A stretch of 21,678 nt of DNA from UBA724 sp049596815 (lineage in GTDB: Bacteria > Bacteroidota > Bacteroidia > Flavobacteriales > Flavobacteriaceae). The stretch lies in the NCBI GenBank assembly GCA_049596815.1, contig JBMYLY010000024.1, positions 1 through 21,678 on the forward strand. The letters run 5' to 3'. Positions 13,918-21,288 of this stretch are shown one piece after another; positions within the stretch are counted from its first letter, which is position 1; every line of letters starts with the position of its first letter. The position numbers were made by a program, and so were the translations under genes. Below the pieces are notes generated by a model that saw only the letters and a list, made by a program, of their open reading frames with translations, did no database searches and was not told where the DNA came from.

Positions 13918-15198
13918 ATGTCTATAGAACGCGACCAACATCTTTTTGAACTTATTGAAGCCGAACACCAACGCCAATTGGGGGGTATTGAACTCATCGC
14001 TTCGGAAAATTTTACCAGTGAGCAAGTCATGGAGGCCACCGGCTCTGTGCTGACCAACAAATATGCCGAAGGCTATCCGGGCAAGCGTTATTACGGGGGT
14101 TGCGAGGTAGTCGATGAGGTGGAGCAATTGGCCATCGACCGTGCCAAAGCCTTGTTTGGTGCCGCGTATGCAAACGTACAACCCCATTCGGGCTCGCAAG
14201 CCAATACGGCTGTATACCATGCTTTTCTTAAGCCCGGTGATAAAATTATGGGATTCGATTTGTCTCATGGGGGGCACTTGACCCACGGTTCGCCAGTAAA
14301 CTTTTCAGGACGCCTATACAGCCCTGTTTTTTATGGTGTTGAAAAAGAAACCGGACGCTTAAACTATGACAACATCGCTGAGATTGCAGAACGTGAAAAA
14401 CCCCAGATGATTATTGCTGGTGCTTCTGCCTATTCTAGAGATATAGATTTCAAACGCTTTCGTGAAATTGCTGATGCTGTTGATGCTTTTCTACTGGCAG
14501 ACATCTCACACCCTTCTGGATTGATCGCCAAAGGGGTTTTAAATGATCCTGTCCCTCACTGTCATGTGATTACTACCACTACCCACAAAACCCTCCGTGG
14601 CCCTCGTGGTGGCCTCATTTTGATGGGCAAAGACTTTGAAAACCCATTCGGTATTACACTTAAGAACGGTAAAAAACGAATGATGTCATCGCTGTTGGAT
14701 GCTGCCGTATTTCCCGGCAACCAAGGTGGGCCCTTAGAACATGTGGTTGCAGCCAAGGCTGTTGCGTTTGGTGAGGCTTTGACAGACGCATACATGCACT
14801 ACATTGTACAAGTTCGCAATAATGCGCAAGCCATGGCCAATGCCTTGGTGGCGAGAGGCTACAACATCATTTCTGGAGGAACCGACAATCATATGATGTT
14901 ATTGGACTTACGCAATAAAAACATTACCGGAAAAGAAGCCGAACAAGCCTTGGTAAAGGCACATATCACAGCCAACAAGAACATGGTGCCTTTCGATGAC
15001 AAATCACCATTTGTGACCTCTGGAATTCGTTTTGGAACGGCAGCCATTACCACTCGTGGCTTGGTGGAGGCCGATATGGAGCCCATAGTAGCCCTTATAG
15101 ACGAAGTGATTGAAAACCATACGGATGAAGCTGTGATCGCCTCTGTTGGCGAACGTGTGCATCAAATGATGGTACACCGTCCTTTGTTTGTGGCCTAA
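13918..15198 (+). CDS. glyA: Serine hydroxymethyltransferase
   Basis: A PLP enzyme that interconverts serine and glycine with tetrahydrofolate, the main source of one-carbon units. The 426-residue protein is full length. Motifs are GGIELIASENF (22-32), NKYAEGYPGKRYYGG (47-61), the QPHSGSQAN segment (88-96), HLTHG (120-124), the DISHPSG stretch (195-201) and the PLP lysine K224 in TTTHKTLRGPRGG. Near the C terminus is the FGTAAITTRG segment. It starts at an ATG 20 bases past a strong consensus promoter. Its stop overlaps by four bases (CTAA) the stop of the convergent beta-helix lipoprotein gene. Confidence 0.98.
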   Translation: MSIERDQHLFELIEAEHQRQLGGIELIASENFTSEQVMEATGSVLTNKYAEGYPGKRYYGGCEVVDEVEQLAIDRAKALFGAAYANVQPHSGSQANTAVYHAFLKPGDKIMGFDLSHGGHLTHGSPVNFSGRLYSPVFYGVEKETGRLNYDNIAEIAEREKPQMIIAGASAYSRDIDFKRFREIADAVDAFLLADISHPSGLIAKGVLNDPVPHCHVITTTTHKTLRGPRGGLILMGKDFENPFGITLKNGKKRMMSSLLDAAVFPGNQGGPLEHVVAAKAVAFGEALTDAYMHYIVQVRNNAQAMANALVARGYNIISGGTDNHMMLLDLRNKNITGKEAEQALVKAHITANKNMVPFDDKSPFVTSGIRFGTAAITTRGLVEADMEPIVALIDEVIENHTDEAVIASVGERVHQMMVHRPLFVA

Positions 15199-16712
15199 TC
15201 TTCTTCGAAAACTTGATGTTGGTAGGCGCCTAAGTCGGGAGCTTCCGTACGAGAATTGCCTGATAAATCTGTGGGCGCTTCTTCTGCAAACATCTTGTTG
15301 CCCTTATTGATAAGCGCACTTTCTTGGGTCGGGCGGAAATCATTTTCTTGAGGTTCCTTAAAGGAAGTATCTATATTTCTAAACAGCATGGTGTAGTGGG
15401 TGTTGTCCTCAAAATTGTAGTAAGGATTTGATAAAACACTTTGCTCAGTAGTGTCGAAACGCAAACTAGTATGATTGAGTGTGAAGTTAAGGGGTTCGTC
15501 TCCTTGGTTATCCACTACAAACTCTACCCTTTGGTTGCCATCGATAACACAGTTTTTAAAATCAGCTTGTAGGAGGGGCTGCACAAAAATTTCTGTTTCT
15601 GAAATTTGTGCGTAATCATCGAGTGCTACGGCCGGGGTGTTTCGAAAACTGTGGTTCCAATAGTTGGCAAAGGTACAATGGGTGAAATCATACTTTCCAC
15701 CAATATTGCCGTAAAACGACAGATTCCCTGCATTTCCAAACACAGCGTTTGTCGCTTTGATATGCGCGGTTTTAGCCCATAGGCCTACAGAACTGCTGTT
15801 GTGGATTTGGGTTTGTTCCAACACAAGGGTTGGCTGGTCACTCTCGTCATTGTAATCCATCAAAATACCCACGGTGGCATTTTTTATGGTGGTATGTTTG
15901 AATATATGATTTCTACTTCCTGAAGTGAGCCACAAGGTACCCCATTGACCCGGAATATTATCAAAAAAGGGTTCGAGTCTGTCTCCCTCAAAAACAACCT
16001 CGTTTTCCATGGCCAAAGGGTCACTACTCGGAGCGCCCAGCACATGTACACTACTCTCATTTGCCGCTATCAATCCTGAATTTTCGTGAAAATGCACCCT
16101 TGCACCGGCTTCAAACACTGCGGTTTTTCCAGAGGGCACTCCTGCATAGCCATATATCACATAGGGCAGTTCGTTGTTGAAAATCAATTCGTCGTCCTCC
16201 AAATAAAAACCTTCAATTCCTATGATGTTACCGTCCTCGTCTTCACCAATAGGAAGGATTTCTTTGATGCCCTGATCATCTCTCTCTGGATATAAGAATA
16301 TGGCATCTTTGACCAAAGTCACCAAATCGACAGATTGATTGTCAAAAAACAATTGGTCTTGGTATAAAAACTCTTTACTGTCTTGGGTGTATTCTTGAAT
16401 GTCAACCGTAGTTTCCACAAAAACATACATACTGTCTTTGGCCAATAGTTCCACCTTTTCAAAGGATTGTCCGCTGAGCCCATCAACATTGTCTATAAGT
16501 ATGTTGTCAGAGGAATTGTTGTAAACCCGCAAATTGTAGGTAGCCGATCCGATGTTGGTAAAAATAGTATCGAGATAGACGGTATCCCTGCTAAAGCTCA
16601 AATCTTGGGGTTGGGCAGGCACAAAATCAAGTTCGCGCTGGCAGGCATTCCACAGTAGGGCCAATAACAAACCCAAAACTATACGAAATAGAGACTTTGT
16701 CAATCGACCCAT
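15195..16712 (-). CDS. Predicted lipoprotein with right-handed beta-helix repeats
   Basis: A 505-residue envelope protein of unknown function. The N-terminal hydrophobic segment (about 7-20) is followed by W-N-A-C with Cys24. The lipobox is imperfect (Trp at -3), so lipidation is likely but not certain. Residues about 30-130 look like an immunoglobulin-like beta-sandwich (VYLDTIFTNIGSATYNL, alternating strands). Residues about 200-440 have repeated short strands with Asn/Gly turns, including FKHTTIKNATVGI and LEQTQIHNSSSVGLW, typical of parallel beta-helix (PbH1) proteins. The end, DLSGNSRTEAPDLGAYQ, is a common terminal motif of such proteins. No catalytic motif is seen. Its ATG overlaps the stop of the glutaminyl cyclase gene by one base (TAATG), so the two are translationally coupled and may act together in the envelope. 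Confidence 0.82.
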   Translation of the reverse strand: MGRLTKSLFRIVLGLLLALLWNACQRELDFVPAQPQDLSFSRDTVYLDTIFTNIGSATYNLRVYNNSSDNILIDNVDGLSGQSFEKVELLAKDSMYVFVETTVDIQEYTQDSKEFLYQDQLFFDNQSVDLVTLVKDAIFLYPERDDQGIKEILPIGEDEDGNIIGIEGFYLEDDELIFNNELPYVIYGYAGVPSGKTAVFEAGARVHFHENSGLIAANESSVHVLGAPSSDPLAMENEVVFEGDRLEPFFDNIPGQWGTLWLTSGSRNHIFKHTTIKNATVGILMDYNDESDQPTLVLEQTQIHNSSSVGLWAKTAHIKATNAVFGNAGNLSFYGNIGGKYDFTHCTFANYWNHSFRNTPAVALDDYAQISETEIFVQPLLQADFKNCVIDGNQRVEFVVDNQGDEPLNFTLNHTSLRFDTTEQSVLSNPYYNFEDNTHYTMLFRNIDTSFKEPQENDFRPTQESALINKGNKMFAEEAPTDLSGNSRTEAPDLGAYQHQVFEED

Positions 16713-17722
16713 TACTTTTTGACAATGTTGACTTCAAACAATTTATCCCAATATTTCCCTGTCACAAAAAAACTTTTTCGCTTTGGGTGATAGGCAATCC
16801 CATTAAAAACATCCAAACGGGCATGTTTTGTCACTTTTTCTTTGAGACCCGAAAAATCAACCACACCTTTCACAATACCCGATTGTGGGTCAATAATGAC
16901 CACTACTTCTTTGTTAAACTGATAGGTGTTGGCATACACCAGCCCATTGACATACTCCAACTCGTTGACCTTGCTGATGTATTTGTTGTTTGTAAGTATC
17001 TCAACAAATCCTTTTTCTTCAAAAGTTTGGGGGTCGAGTGTCCAAAGTTTTTCGGTGCCATCCGTTTTGTAGAGATGAACGTCGTCTGAACAAAGTCCCC
17101 ATCCTTCTTTGCTTTTGTTGTACTGAAAGGAACGCTCAAGTGTGAAGTCATCCGGATTGTACACGAATCCTATATTTTCTTTCCAAGTGAGTTGTACCAG
17201 TTGATCGTTATAAAAACTCAGACCCTCTCCAAAATAAGATGCATCGAGCTTGAGTTCGTTTAGTACTTTGCCTGTGGTAAAATCTGTTTTTCTGAGTGTG
17301 GAAGCTCCATACTGACCTGTGCTTTCATACAAGAAGCCGTTATGGAATTCAAGACCTTGGGTGTATGCGTTGGGGTCATGTGGATAGGTGGCCACGAGTT
17401 CATAAGTATATACCTGTGGGGCTTCATTGGCAAACACATCTATATTTTGTTCCAGATTGATATTCTTATCTCCAGAGGAAAAAGTGGCACTCAACAAATG
17501 TTTTCCCAAATTTGAAATAACCAAATAGTCGTCTGCGATAGATTTTCCATTGACAGTATATTTCAGGTTCTCAATACTGTGGCTTTTGGGGTTGACAATC
17601 TCGTAATACACCGTGTCACCGATAGAAGCAACATTGTAATTGGTTTTTAAACGAAAGTGTTGTGGCCCTACAGAACTACAACCCACAAGGCATAAAACCA
17701 AGAATATAAGCGAATATTTCAT
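16712..17722 (-). CDS. Glutaminyl-peptide cyclotransferase, lipoprotein type
   Basis: Predicted to convert N-terminal glutamine of exported proteins to pyroglutamate. With the ATG at 17722 the protein is 336 residues with a lipoprotein signal peptide ending in LVGC (Cys15). The start at 17752 would put ten extra residues ahead of the signal peptide. After an Ig-like stretch (about 20-95), the beta-propeller glutaminyl cyclase domain begins with YPHDPNAYTQGLEF and YESTGQYGASTLRK, then YFGEGLSFY, LTWKE, GWGLCSDDVHLYKTDGTEKLW, NELEYVNGLVYANTY and NGIAYHPKRKSFFVTGKYWDKLFEV. All are typical of the plant/bacterial-type family. No acidic export signal follows the cysteine, which fits a periplasmic-facing location. 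It diverges from the SRP RNA gene and is coupled to the beta-helix lipoprotein. Confidence 0.92.
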   Translation of the reverse strand: MKYSLIFLVLCLVGCSSVGPQHFRLKTNYNVASIGDTVYYEIVNPKSHSIENLKYTVNGKSIADDYLVISNLGKHLLSATFSSGDKNINLEQNIDVFANEAPQVYTYELVATYPHDPNAYTQGLEFHNGFLYESTGQYGASTLRKTDFTTGKVLNELKLDASYFGEGLSFYNDQLVQLTWKENIGFVYNPDDFTLERSFQYNKSKEGWGLCSDDVHLYKTDGTEKLWTLDPQTFEEKGFVEILTNNKYISKVNELEYVNGLVYANTYQFNKEVVVIIDPQSGIVKGVVDFSGLKEKVTKHARLDVFNGIAYHPKRKSFFVTGKYWDKLFEVNIVKK

Positions 17723-17783
17723 AAAAGAAATTGAGCAAACTAAATTATTCATTAATTACTTAACGTAAAAATGGAAATCAGAT

Positions 17784-17791
17784 TATATTTG
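17784..17791 (+). promoter_or_regulatory. SRP RNA promoter -7 box
   Basis: TATATTTG fits TAnnTTTG and ends four bases before G17796, the first base of the GGGTAAG terminal helix of the SRP RNA. This gives a local ruler for where transcription starts relative to the box. The -33 region (near 17760) has TTA, not TTG. Confidence 0.62.
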
Positions 17792-17794
17792 CAA

Positions 17795-17894
17795 TGGGTA
17801 AGTTCTACACAACCAGCTCCTGCTAAATCCCCCAGGGCGGGAACGCAGCAAGGGTAGGCGGTCGTAGCGGTGTGATGTGGGTCGCTTACCCATT
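17795..17894 (+). ncRNA. ffs: Signal recognition particle RNA, small bacterial type (4.5S)
   Basis: RNA scaffold for Ffh in co-translational targeting of membrane proteins. The ends pair perfectly: 17793-17802 (AATGGGTAAG) with 17885-17894 (CTTACCCATT). The apical domain shows the conserved Ffh-binding features: a GGAA tetraloop (17840-17843) closed by GCG/CGC, and the symmetric internal loop with CAGG (17833-17836) opposite AGCA (17847-17850). About 98 bases is normal for the small type lacking the Alu domain. A TATATTTG promoter box precedes it and a T-run (17893-17898) follows. The exact ends are inferred from pairing. The SDR gene begins only ten bases after the RNA's end. Confidence 0.93.
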
Positions 17895-17898
17895 TTTT
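17885..17898 (+). terminator. Possible intrinsic terminator formed by the SRP RNA 3' end
   Basis: The 3' strand of the SRP RNA terminal helix (CTTACCCATT) runs straight into six T residues (17893-17898), then CTTTT. The long-range helix plus U-run could end transcription. Because the helix partner is about 90 bases away and a gene follows at once, read-through is also possible. Confidence 0.4.
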
Positions 17899-17903
17899 CT
17901 TTT

Positions 17904-18713
17904 ATGGGGTCTCAATCAGTTGTTTTTATTACAGGCGCATCCTCCGGAATCGGAAAAGCCACTGCTTTGTTGTTGAACAAAAAAGGCTATCATGTGATAG
18001 GCACTAGTAGAAATCCCAACAACTACTCCGATTTCCCCTTTCCTTTGATTAAAATGGACCTCACAGATGCAAATAGCATTTCTAAGGCTGTAGACAAAGT
18101 CATTAAAGAATACGGGCGTTTGGATGTGTTGATTAACAATGCAGGGGTAGGCATATCGGGACCTCTTGAAGAATTGCCCGACGAAGCCATTAGAAATCTT
18201 TTTGACACGAATCTCTATGGGCCTATTGATGTTATCAAATCTGTGTTGCCTCACATGCACAAAGGTCATGGAGGAAAAATTGTCAATATTACTTCTATAG
18301 CTGGATATTCTGGCTTGCCTTTTCGAAGTATGTATTCGGCCACAAAAAGTGCTTTTGACAGAGCTACTGAGAGTTTGCGCCTAGAGCTCAGAGGTTCTGG
18401 AATTCAGTGTTGTACTTTGGCACCTGGTGATGTGGCTACCAACATCGCACAGGGGCGTTTTCATGCACCGGTTTTGGAAAACTCACCATATAAAACTACC
18501 TACAAAAATTCTTTGGAGGATATGAACGCCCACGTAGATCAAGGTGTGGCTCCCGAAAAAGTTGCCCATAAAATACATGAAATCTTGTGCAAAAAAAGTG
18601 TAAAACCGCATTATACTGTCGGGCCCGCACTGCAAAGATTTTCTGTACATTTGAAAGCATTTTTACCACAACGTTGGTACGAAAACATACTTGCTAAATT
18701 TTACAATTTATAA
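17904..18713 (+). CDS. Short-chain dehydrogenase/reductase (SDR) family oxidoreductase
   Basis: A classical SDR of 269 residues from the ATG at 17904; an earlier in-frame GTG (17877) lies inside the SRP RNA and is rejected. Seen are the cofactor motif TGASSGIG (10-17), D52 in the adenine-binding MDLTD, NNAG (78-81), N103, the catalytic S131, Y144 and K148 in YSATK, and PGDVAT after the active site. An Arg (R36, in TSRNP) after the second beta strand suggests NADP(H) preference. The C-terminal tail is longer than the minimal SDR and has the sequence FLPQRWYENILAKF, seen in SDRs acting on lipid-like or steroid-like substrates; the substrate is unassigned. It lies ten bases after the SRP RNA and 14 bases before the transaldolase gene, so it may share transcripts with either. 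Confidence 0.9.
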   Translation: MGSQSVVFITGASSGIGKATALLLNKKGYHVIGTSRNPNNYSDFPFPLIKMDLTDANSISKAVDKVIKEYGRLDVLINNAGVGISGPLEELPDEAIRNLFDTNLYGPIDVIKSVLPHMHKGHGGKIVNITSIAGYSGLPFRSMYSATKSAFDRATESLRLELRGSGIQCCTLAPGDVATNIAQGRFHAPVLENSPYKTTYKNSLEDMNAHVDQGVAPEKVAHKIHEILCKKSVKPHYTVGPALQRFSVHLKAFLPQRWYENILAKFYNL

Positions 18714-18727
18714 TACCATAAAAACAC

Positions 18728-19381
18728 ATGAAATTTTTTATTGACACTGCCAATCTAGACCAAATCAAAGAAGCCCAAGCCTTGGGTATTTTGGACGGCG
18801 TTACCACCAATCCTTCATTGATGGCCAAGGAAGGCATTACAGGGCAAGATAACATCCTAAAACACTATGTTGACATTTGCAATATCGTTGATGGAGATGT
18901 GTCTGCAGAAGTAATCTCTACTGATTTTGAAGGCATGGTCAAAGAAGGAGAAGCATTGGCAGCTTTACATCCACAAATTGTTGTCAAAGTACCGATGATA
19001 CAAGAGGGTGTCAAAGCCATCAAATATTTTTCTGATAAAGGCATCAAAACCAACTGTACCTTGGTGTTTTCTGCTGGTCAAGCTCTTTTGGCAGCCAAAG
19101 CAGGGGCTACCTATGTGTCTCCATTTATAGGACGTTTGGATGACATCTCCACAGATGGTCTTAATCTGATTGAAGAAATCCGTTTGATCTACGACAACTA
19201 CGCATTTGAAACACAAATCCTTGCGGCTTCGGTACGTCACACCATGCACGTGCTCGAATGTGCCAAAATCGGTTCTGATGTGATGACAGGCCCCTTGAGT
19301 GCCATTGTAGGCTTGCTAAAGCACCCTTTGACTGATAGCGGGTTGGAAAAATTCTTGGCAGATCATAAAAAAGGAAACTAA
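18728..19381 (+). CDS. Transaldolase, small TalC type (often labelled fructose-6-phosphate aldolase)
   Basis: A 217-residue class I aldolase-fold enzyme of the FSA/TalC subfamily. The Schiff-base lysine is K87 in VVKVPM; the N-terminal FIDTANLDQI and VTTNPSL (25-31) are also conserved. Two positions that separate true transaldolases from fructose-6-phosphate aldolase can be read. Where E. coli FSA has Gln59 this protein has Glu61 (SAEV), and where FSA has Tyr131 it has Phe133 (SPFIGR). Both are the transaldolase state, so transfer of dihydroxyacetone between sugar phosphates in the pentose phosphate pathway is the better call. It is 14 bases downstream of the SDR gene and is followed by a strong intrinsic terminator. 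Confidence 0.93.
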   Translation: MKFFIDTANLDQIKEAQALGILDGVTTNPSLMAKEGITGQDNILKHYVDICNIVDGDVSAEVISTDFEGMVKEGEALAALHPQIVVKVPMIQEGVKAIKYFSDKGIKTNCTLVFSAGQALLAAKAGATYVSPFIGRLDDISTDGLNLIEEIRLIYDNYAFETQILAASVRHTMHVLECAKIGSDVMTGPLSAIVGLLKHPLTDSGLEKFLADHKKGN

Positions 19382-19404
19382 ATTTGCTTTCTTAATTTTT
19401 ACAG

Positions 19405-19433
19405 AATAGGGCCAAATGTGGCCCTATTTTTTT
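19405..19433 (+). terminator. Rho-independent terminator after the transaldolase gene
   Basis: A perfect ten-base-pair stem (AATAGGGCCA at 19405-19414, TGGCCCTATT at 19419-19428) with a four-base loop AATG is followed by an unbroken T-run through 19433. It begins 24 bases after the stop codon and directly precedes the -7 box of the next gene. Confidence 0.92.
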
Positions 19434-19440
19434 AATTTTG
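19433..19440 (+). promoter_or_regulatory. ABC-F gene promoter -7 box
   Basis: TAATTTTG fits TAnnTTTG and sits immediately after the terminator T-run, which it overlaps by one base. The expected start near 19445 gives a leader of about 13 bases. The -33 region would fall inside the terminator hairpin, where no TTG is present. Confidence 0.55.
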
Positions 19441-19457
19441 CACCTCAATAAAATCCC

Positions 19458-21080
19458 ATGCTAACGGTATCTAATTTATCTATCCAATTTGGAAAACGCG
19501 TATTGTTCGATGAAGTCAATGTGACTTTTACAACTGGTAATTGTTACGGAATCATTGGAGCCAACGGAGCCGGAAAATCCACTTTTTTAAAAGCTTTGAG
19601 TGGAAAGATTGATCCCAATTCGGGAAGCGTTCACCTAGAGCCTGGAAAACGCATGTCGGTTTTAGAGCAAAACCACTTTGCTTTTGATGAGCACCCTGTG
19701 CTGCAAACCGTGATTATGGGGAATGCACCGCTGTATGCCATCAAGAAAGAGATGGATGATTTGTATGCCAAACCCGATTTTTCGGATGCCGATAGCGAAC
19801 GTGTTGGTGAGCTTCAAATCAAGTTCGAGGAAATGAATGGTTGGAATGCCGACAGTGATGCGGCTGCCTTGCTGTCTAATTTGGGAATTTCGGAAGATCT
19901 GCACTACAGCCTTATGGGAGATTTGGATGGTAAACAACGTGTGCGTGTACTATTGGCACAGGCATTGTTTGGGAACCCAGATGTGTTGATCATGGATGAG
20001 CCTACCAACGATCTGGACTATGAAACCATCTCATGGCTTGAAGATTTTTTGGCCAATTATGACAATACCGTCATTGTTGTCTCTCACGACCGTCACTTTT
20101 TAGACGCTGTCTGTACTCATATATCCGATATAGACTTCGGCAAAATCAATCATTTTAGTGGTAACTACACTTTTTGGTATGAATCCAGCCAGTTGGCAGC
20201 TCGTCAGCGTGCACAACAGAACAAAAAAGCGGAAGAAAAGAAGAAAGAACTCGAAACTTTTATTGCAAGATTTAGTGCGAATGTGGCCAAGTCCAAACAA
20301 GCTACCTCTCGTAAAAAAATGATCGAGAAACTCAATATTGCCGAAATCAAGCCCTCTTCAAGAAGGTATCCGGCCATCATATTTGAGCAAGAACGCGAGG
20401 CAGGAGACCAACTTTTAAGCACCAATAATCTCAGTGCCCAAATCGATGGTGCGACACTTTTTCAAAACATAGACCTGAATTTGGTCAAAGGAGATAAGGT
20501 AGTTGTTTTTTCTAAAGACCCCAGAGCGACAACTGCTTTCTACCAAATTATCAACGGAAACGAAGAAGCTGCCTCAGGAAACTATAGTTGGGGTGTCACG
20601 ACCAACCAGTCGTATCTGCCTTTGGACAACAGTTCTTTTTTTGAAAACGAATGGTCTTTGGTAGACTGGCTGCGTCAATACGCCAAAACACAAGAAGAAC
20701 GTGAAGAGGTGTTCTTGCGCGGATTTTTAGGGAAAATGTTGTTTAGTGGGGAAGAAGCCCTTAAATCTTCCAATGTCTTATCGGGAGGTGAAAAAGTACG
20801 ATGTATGGTTTCGCGCATGATGATGCAGCGCGCCAACGTAGTTATGCTAGATGAGCCCACCAACCATCTGGATTTGGAGTCAATTACAGCCTTTAACAAT
20901 GCTTTGGTAAAGTTTAAAGGCACTGTGTTGCTCACCACCCACGATCATGCCTTTGCCCAATCGGTAGGGAATCGTATTGTGGAGCTTACCCCTAAAGGTG
21001 TTATAGACAGACACATGACCTTTGATGATTATATGTCTGATCCTAAGATTAAAGAGTTACGTCAAAAGATGTATGCCTAA
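19458..21080 (+). CDS. ABC-F family ATPase (YbiT-like, ribosome-associated)
   Basis: A soluble twin-ABC protein of 540 residues without membrane segments. ABC-F proteins bind the ribosomal E site and relieve stalling or antibiotic inhibition. NBD1 has Walker A GANGAGKST (34-42), Walker B LIMDEPTND with E181, and H210; its signature is degenerate (MGDLDGKQR, 153-161), as in E. coli YbiT. A basic and Glu/Lys-rich linker (about 243-303) corresponds to the tRNA-contacting arm. NBD2 has intact signature LSGGEKVR (441-448), Walker B MLDEPTNH with E466, and H495, but its Walker A is replaced by FSKDPRATTAF (351-361), lacking the P-loop glycines and lysine. Together this predicts one normal and one degenerate ATP site. 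It has its own promoter after the transaldolase terminator. Its stop overlaps that of the DUF2007 gene by four bases. Confidence 0.95.
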   Translation: MLTVSNLSIQFGKRVLFDEVNVTFTTGNCYGIIGANGAGKSTFLKALSGKIDPNSGSVHLEPGKRMSVLEQNHFAFDEHPVLQTVIMGNAPLYAIKKEMDDLYAKPDFSDADSERVGELQIKFEEMNGWNADSDAAALLSNLGISEDLHYSLMGDLDGKQRVRVLLAQALFGNPDVLIMDEPTNDLDYETISWLEDFLANYDNTVIVVSHDRHFLDAVCTHISDIDFGKINHFSGNYTFWYESSQLAARQRAQQNKKAEEKKKELETFIARFSANVAKSKQATSRKKMIEKLNIAEIKPSSRRYPAIIFEQEREAGDQLLSTNNLSAQIDGATLFQNIDLNLVKGDKVVVFSKDPRATTAFYQIINGNEEAASGNYSWGVTTNQSYLPLDNSSFFENEWSLVDWLRQYAKTQEEREEVFLRGFLGKMLFSGEEALKSSNVLSGGEKVRCMVSRMMMQRANVVMLDEPTNHLDLESITAFNNALVKFKGTVLLTTHDHAFAQSVGNRIVELTPKGVIDRHMTFDDYMSDPKIKELRQKMYA

Positions 21081-21286
21081 AGCACTGTTTGGGCACGTTC
21101 GAATTCATATTTGTGCACATATACCTTTACGGCATCAATCATAGCCGGTACGGCAAATCCCGCTCGAGTAGCTGAAGTTTCTTGGTCTTTAACTATGGCT
21201 TTTATGTCTATTTCCTCCAATTCAATACAGATACGTTGCGCTTCCATAAGGTTGCCAGAATAAAGCAGTAGGTAGTTGGTTGACAT
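21077..21286 (-). CDS. DUF2007 domain protein
   Basis: A 69-residue cytoplasmic protein matching the DUF2007 family (putative signal-transducing protein): an N-terminal strand with NYLLLYSGNLMEAQRICIELEE, then GIxAxVKD-like IDIKAIVKDQ, and a final strand VKVYVHKYEFERA. It is a small alpha-beta fold related in shape to PII-like or ACT-like domains, with no known biochemical activity. It starts two bases after the stop of the membrane protein gene and is presumably co-transcribed with it. Its own stop overlaps the ABC-F stop by four bases. The assignment is moderately sure because the protein is short. Confidence 0.75.
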   Translation of the reverse strand: MSTNYLLLYSGNLMEAQRICIELEEIDIKAIVKDQETSATRAGFAVPAMIDAVKVYVHKYEFERAQTVL

Positions 21287-21288
21287 TT

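Noticed and set aside
17877..17903. GTG start for the SDR gene
   Set aside because: It lies inside the SRP RNA 3' helix; the ATG at 17904 gives the normal distance to the TGASSGIG motif.
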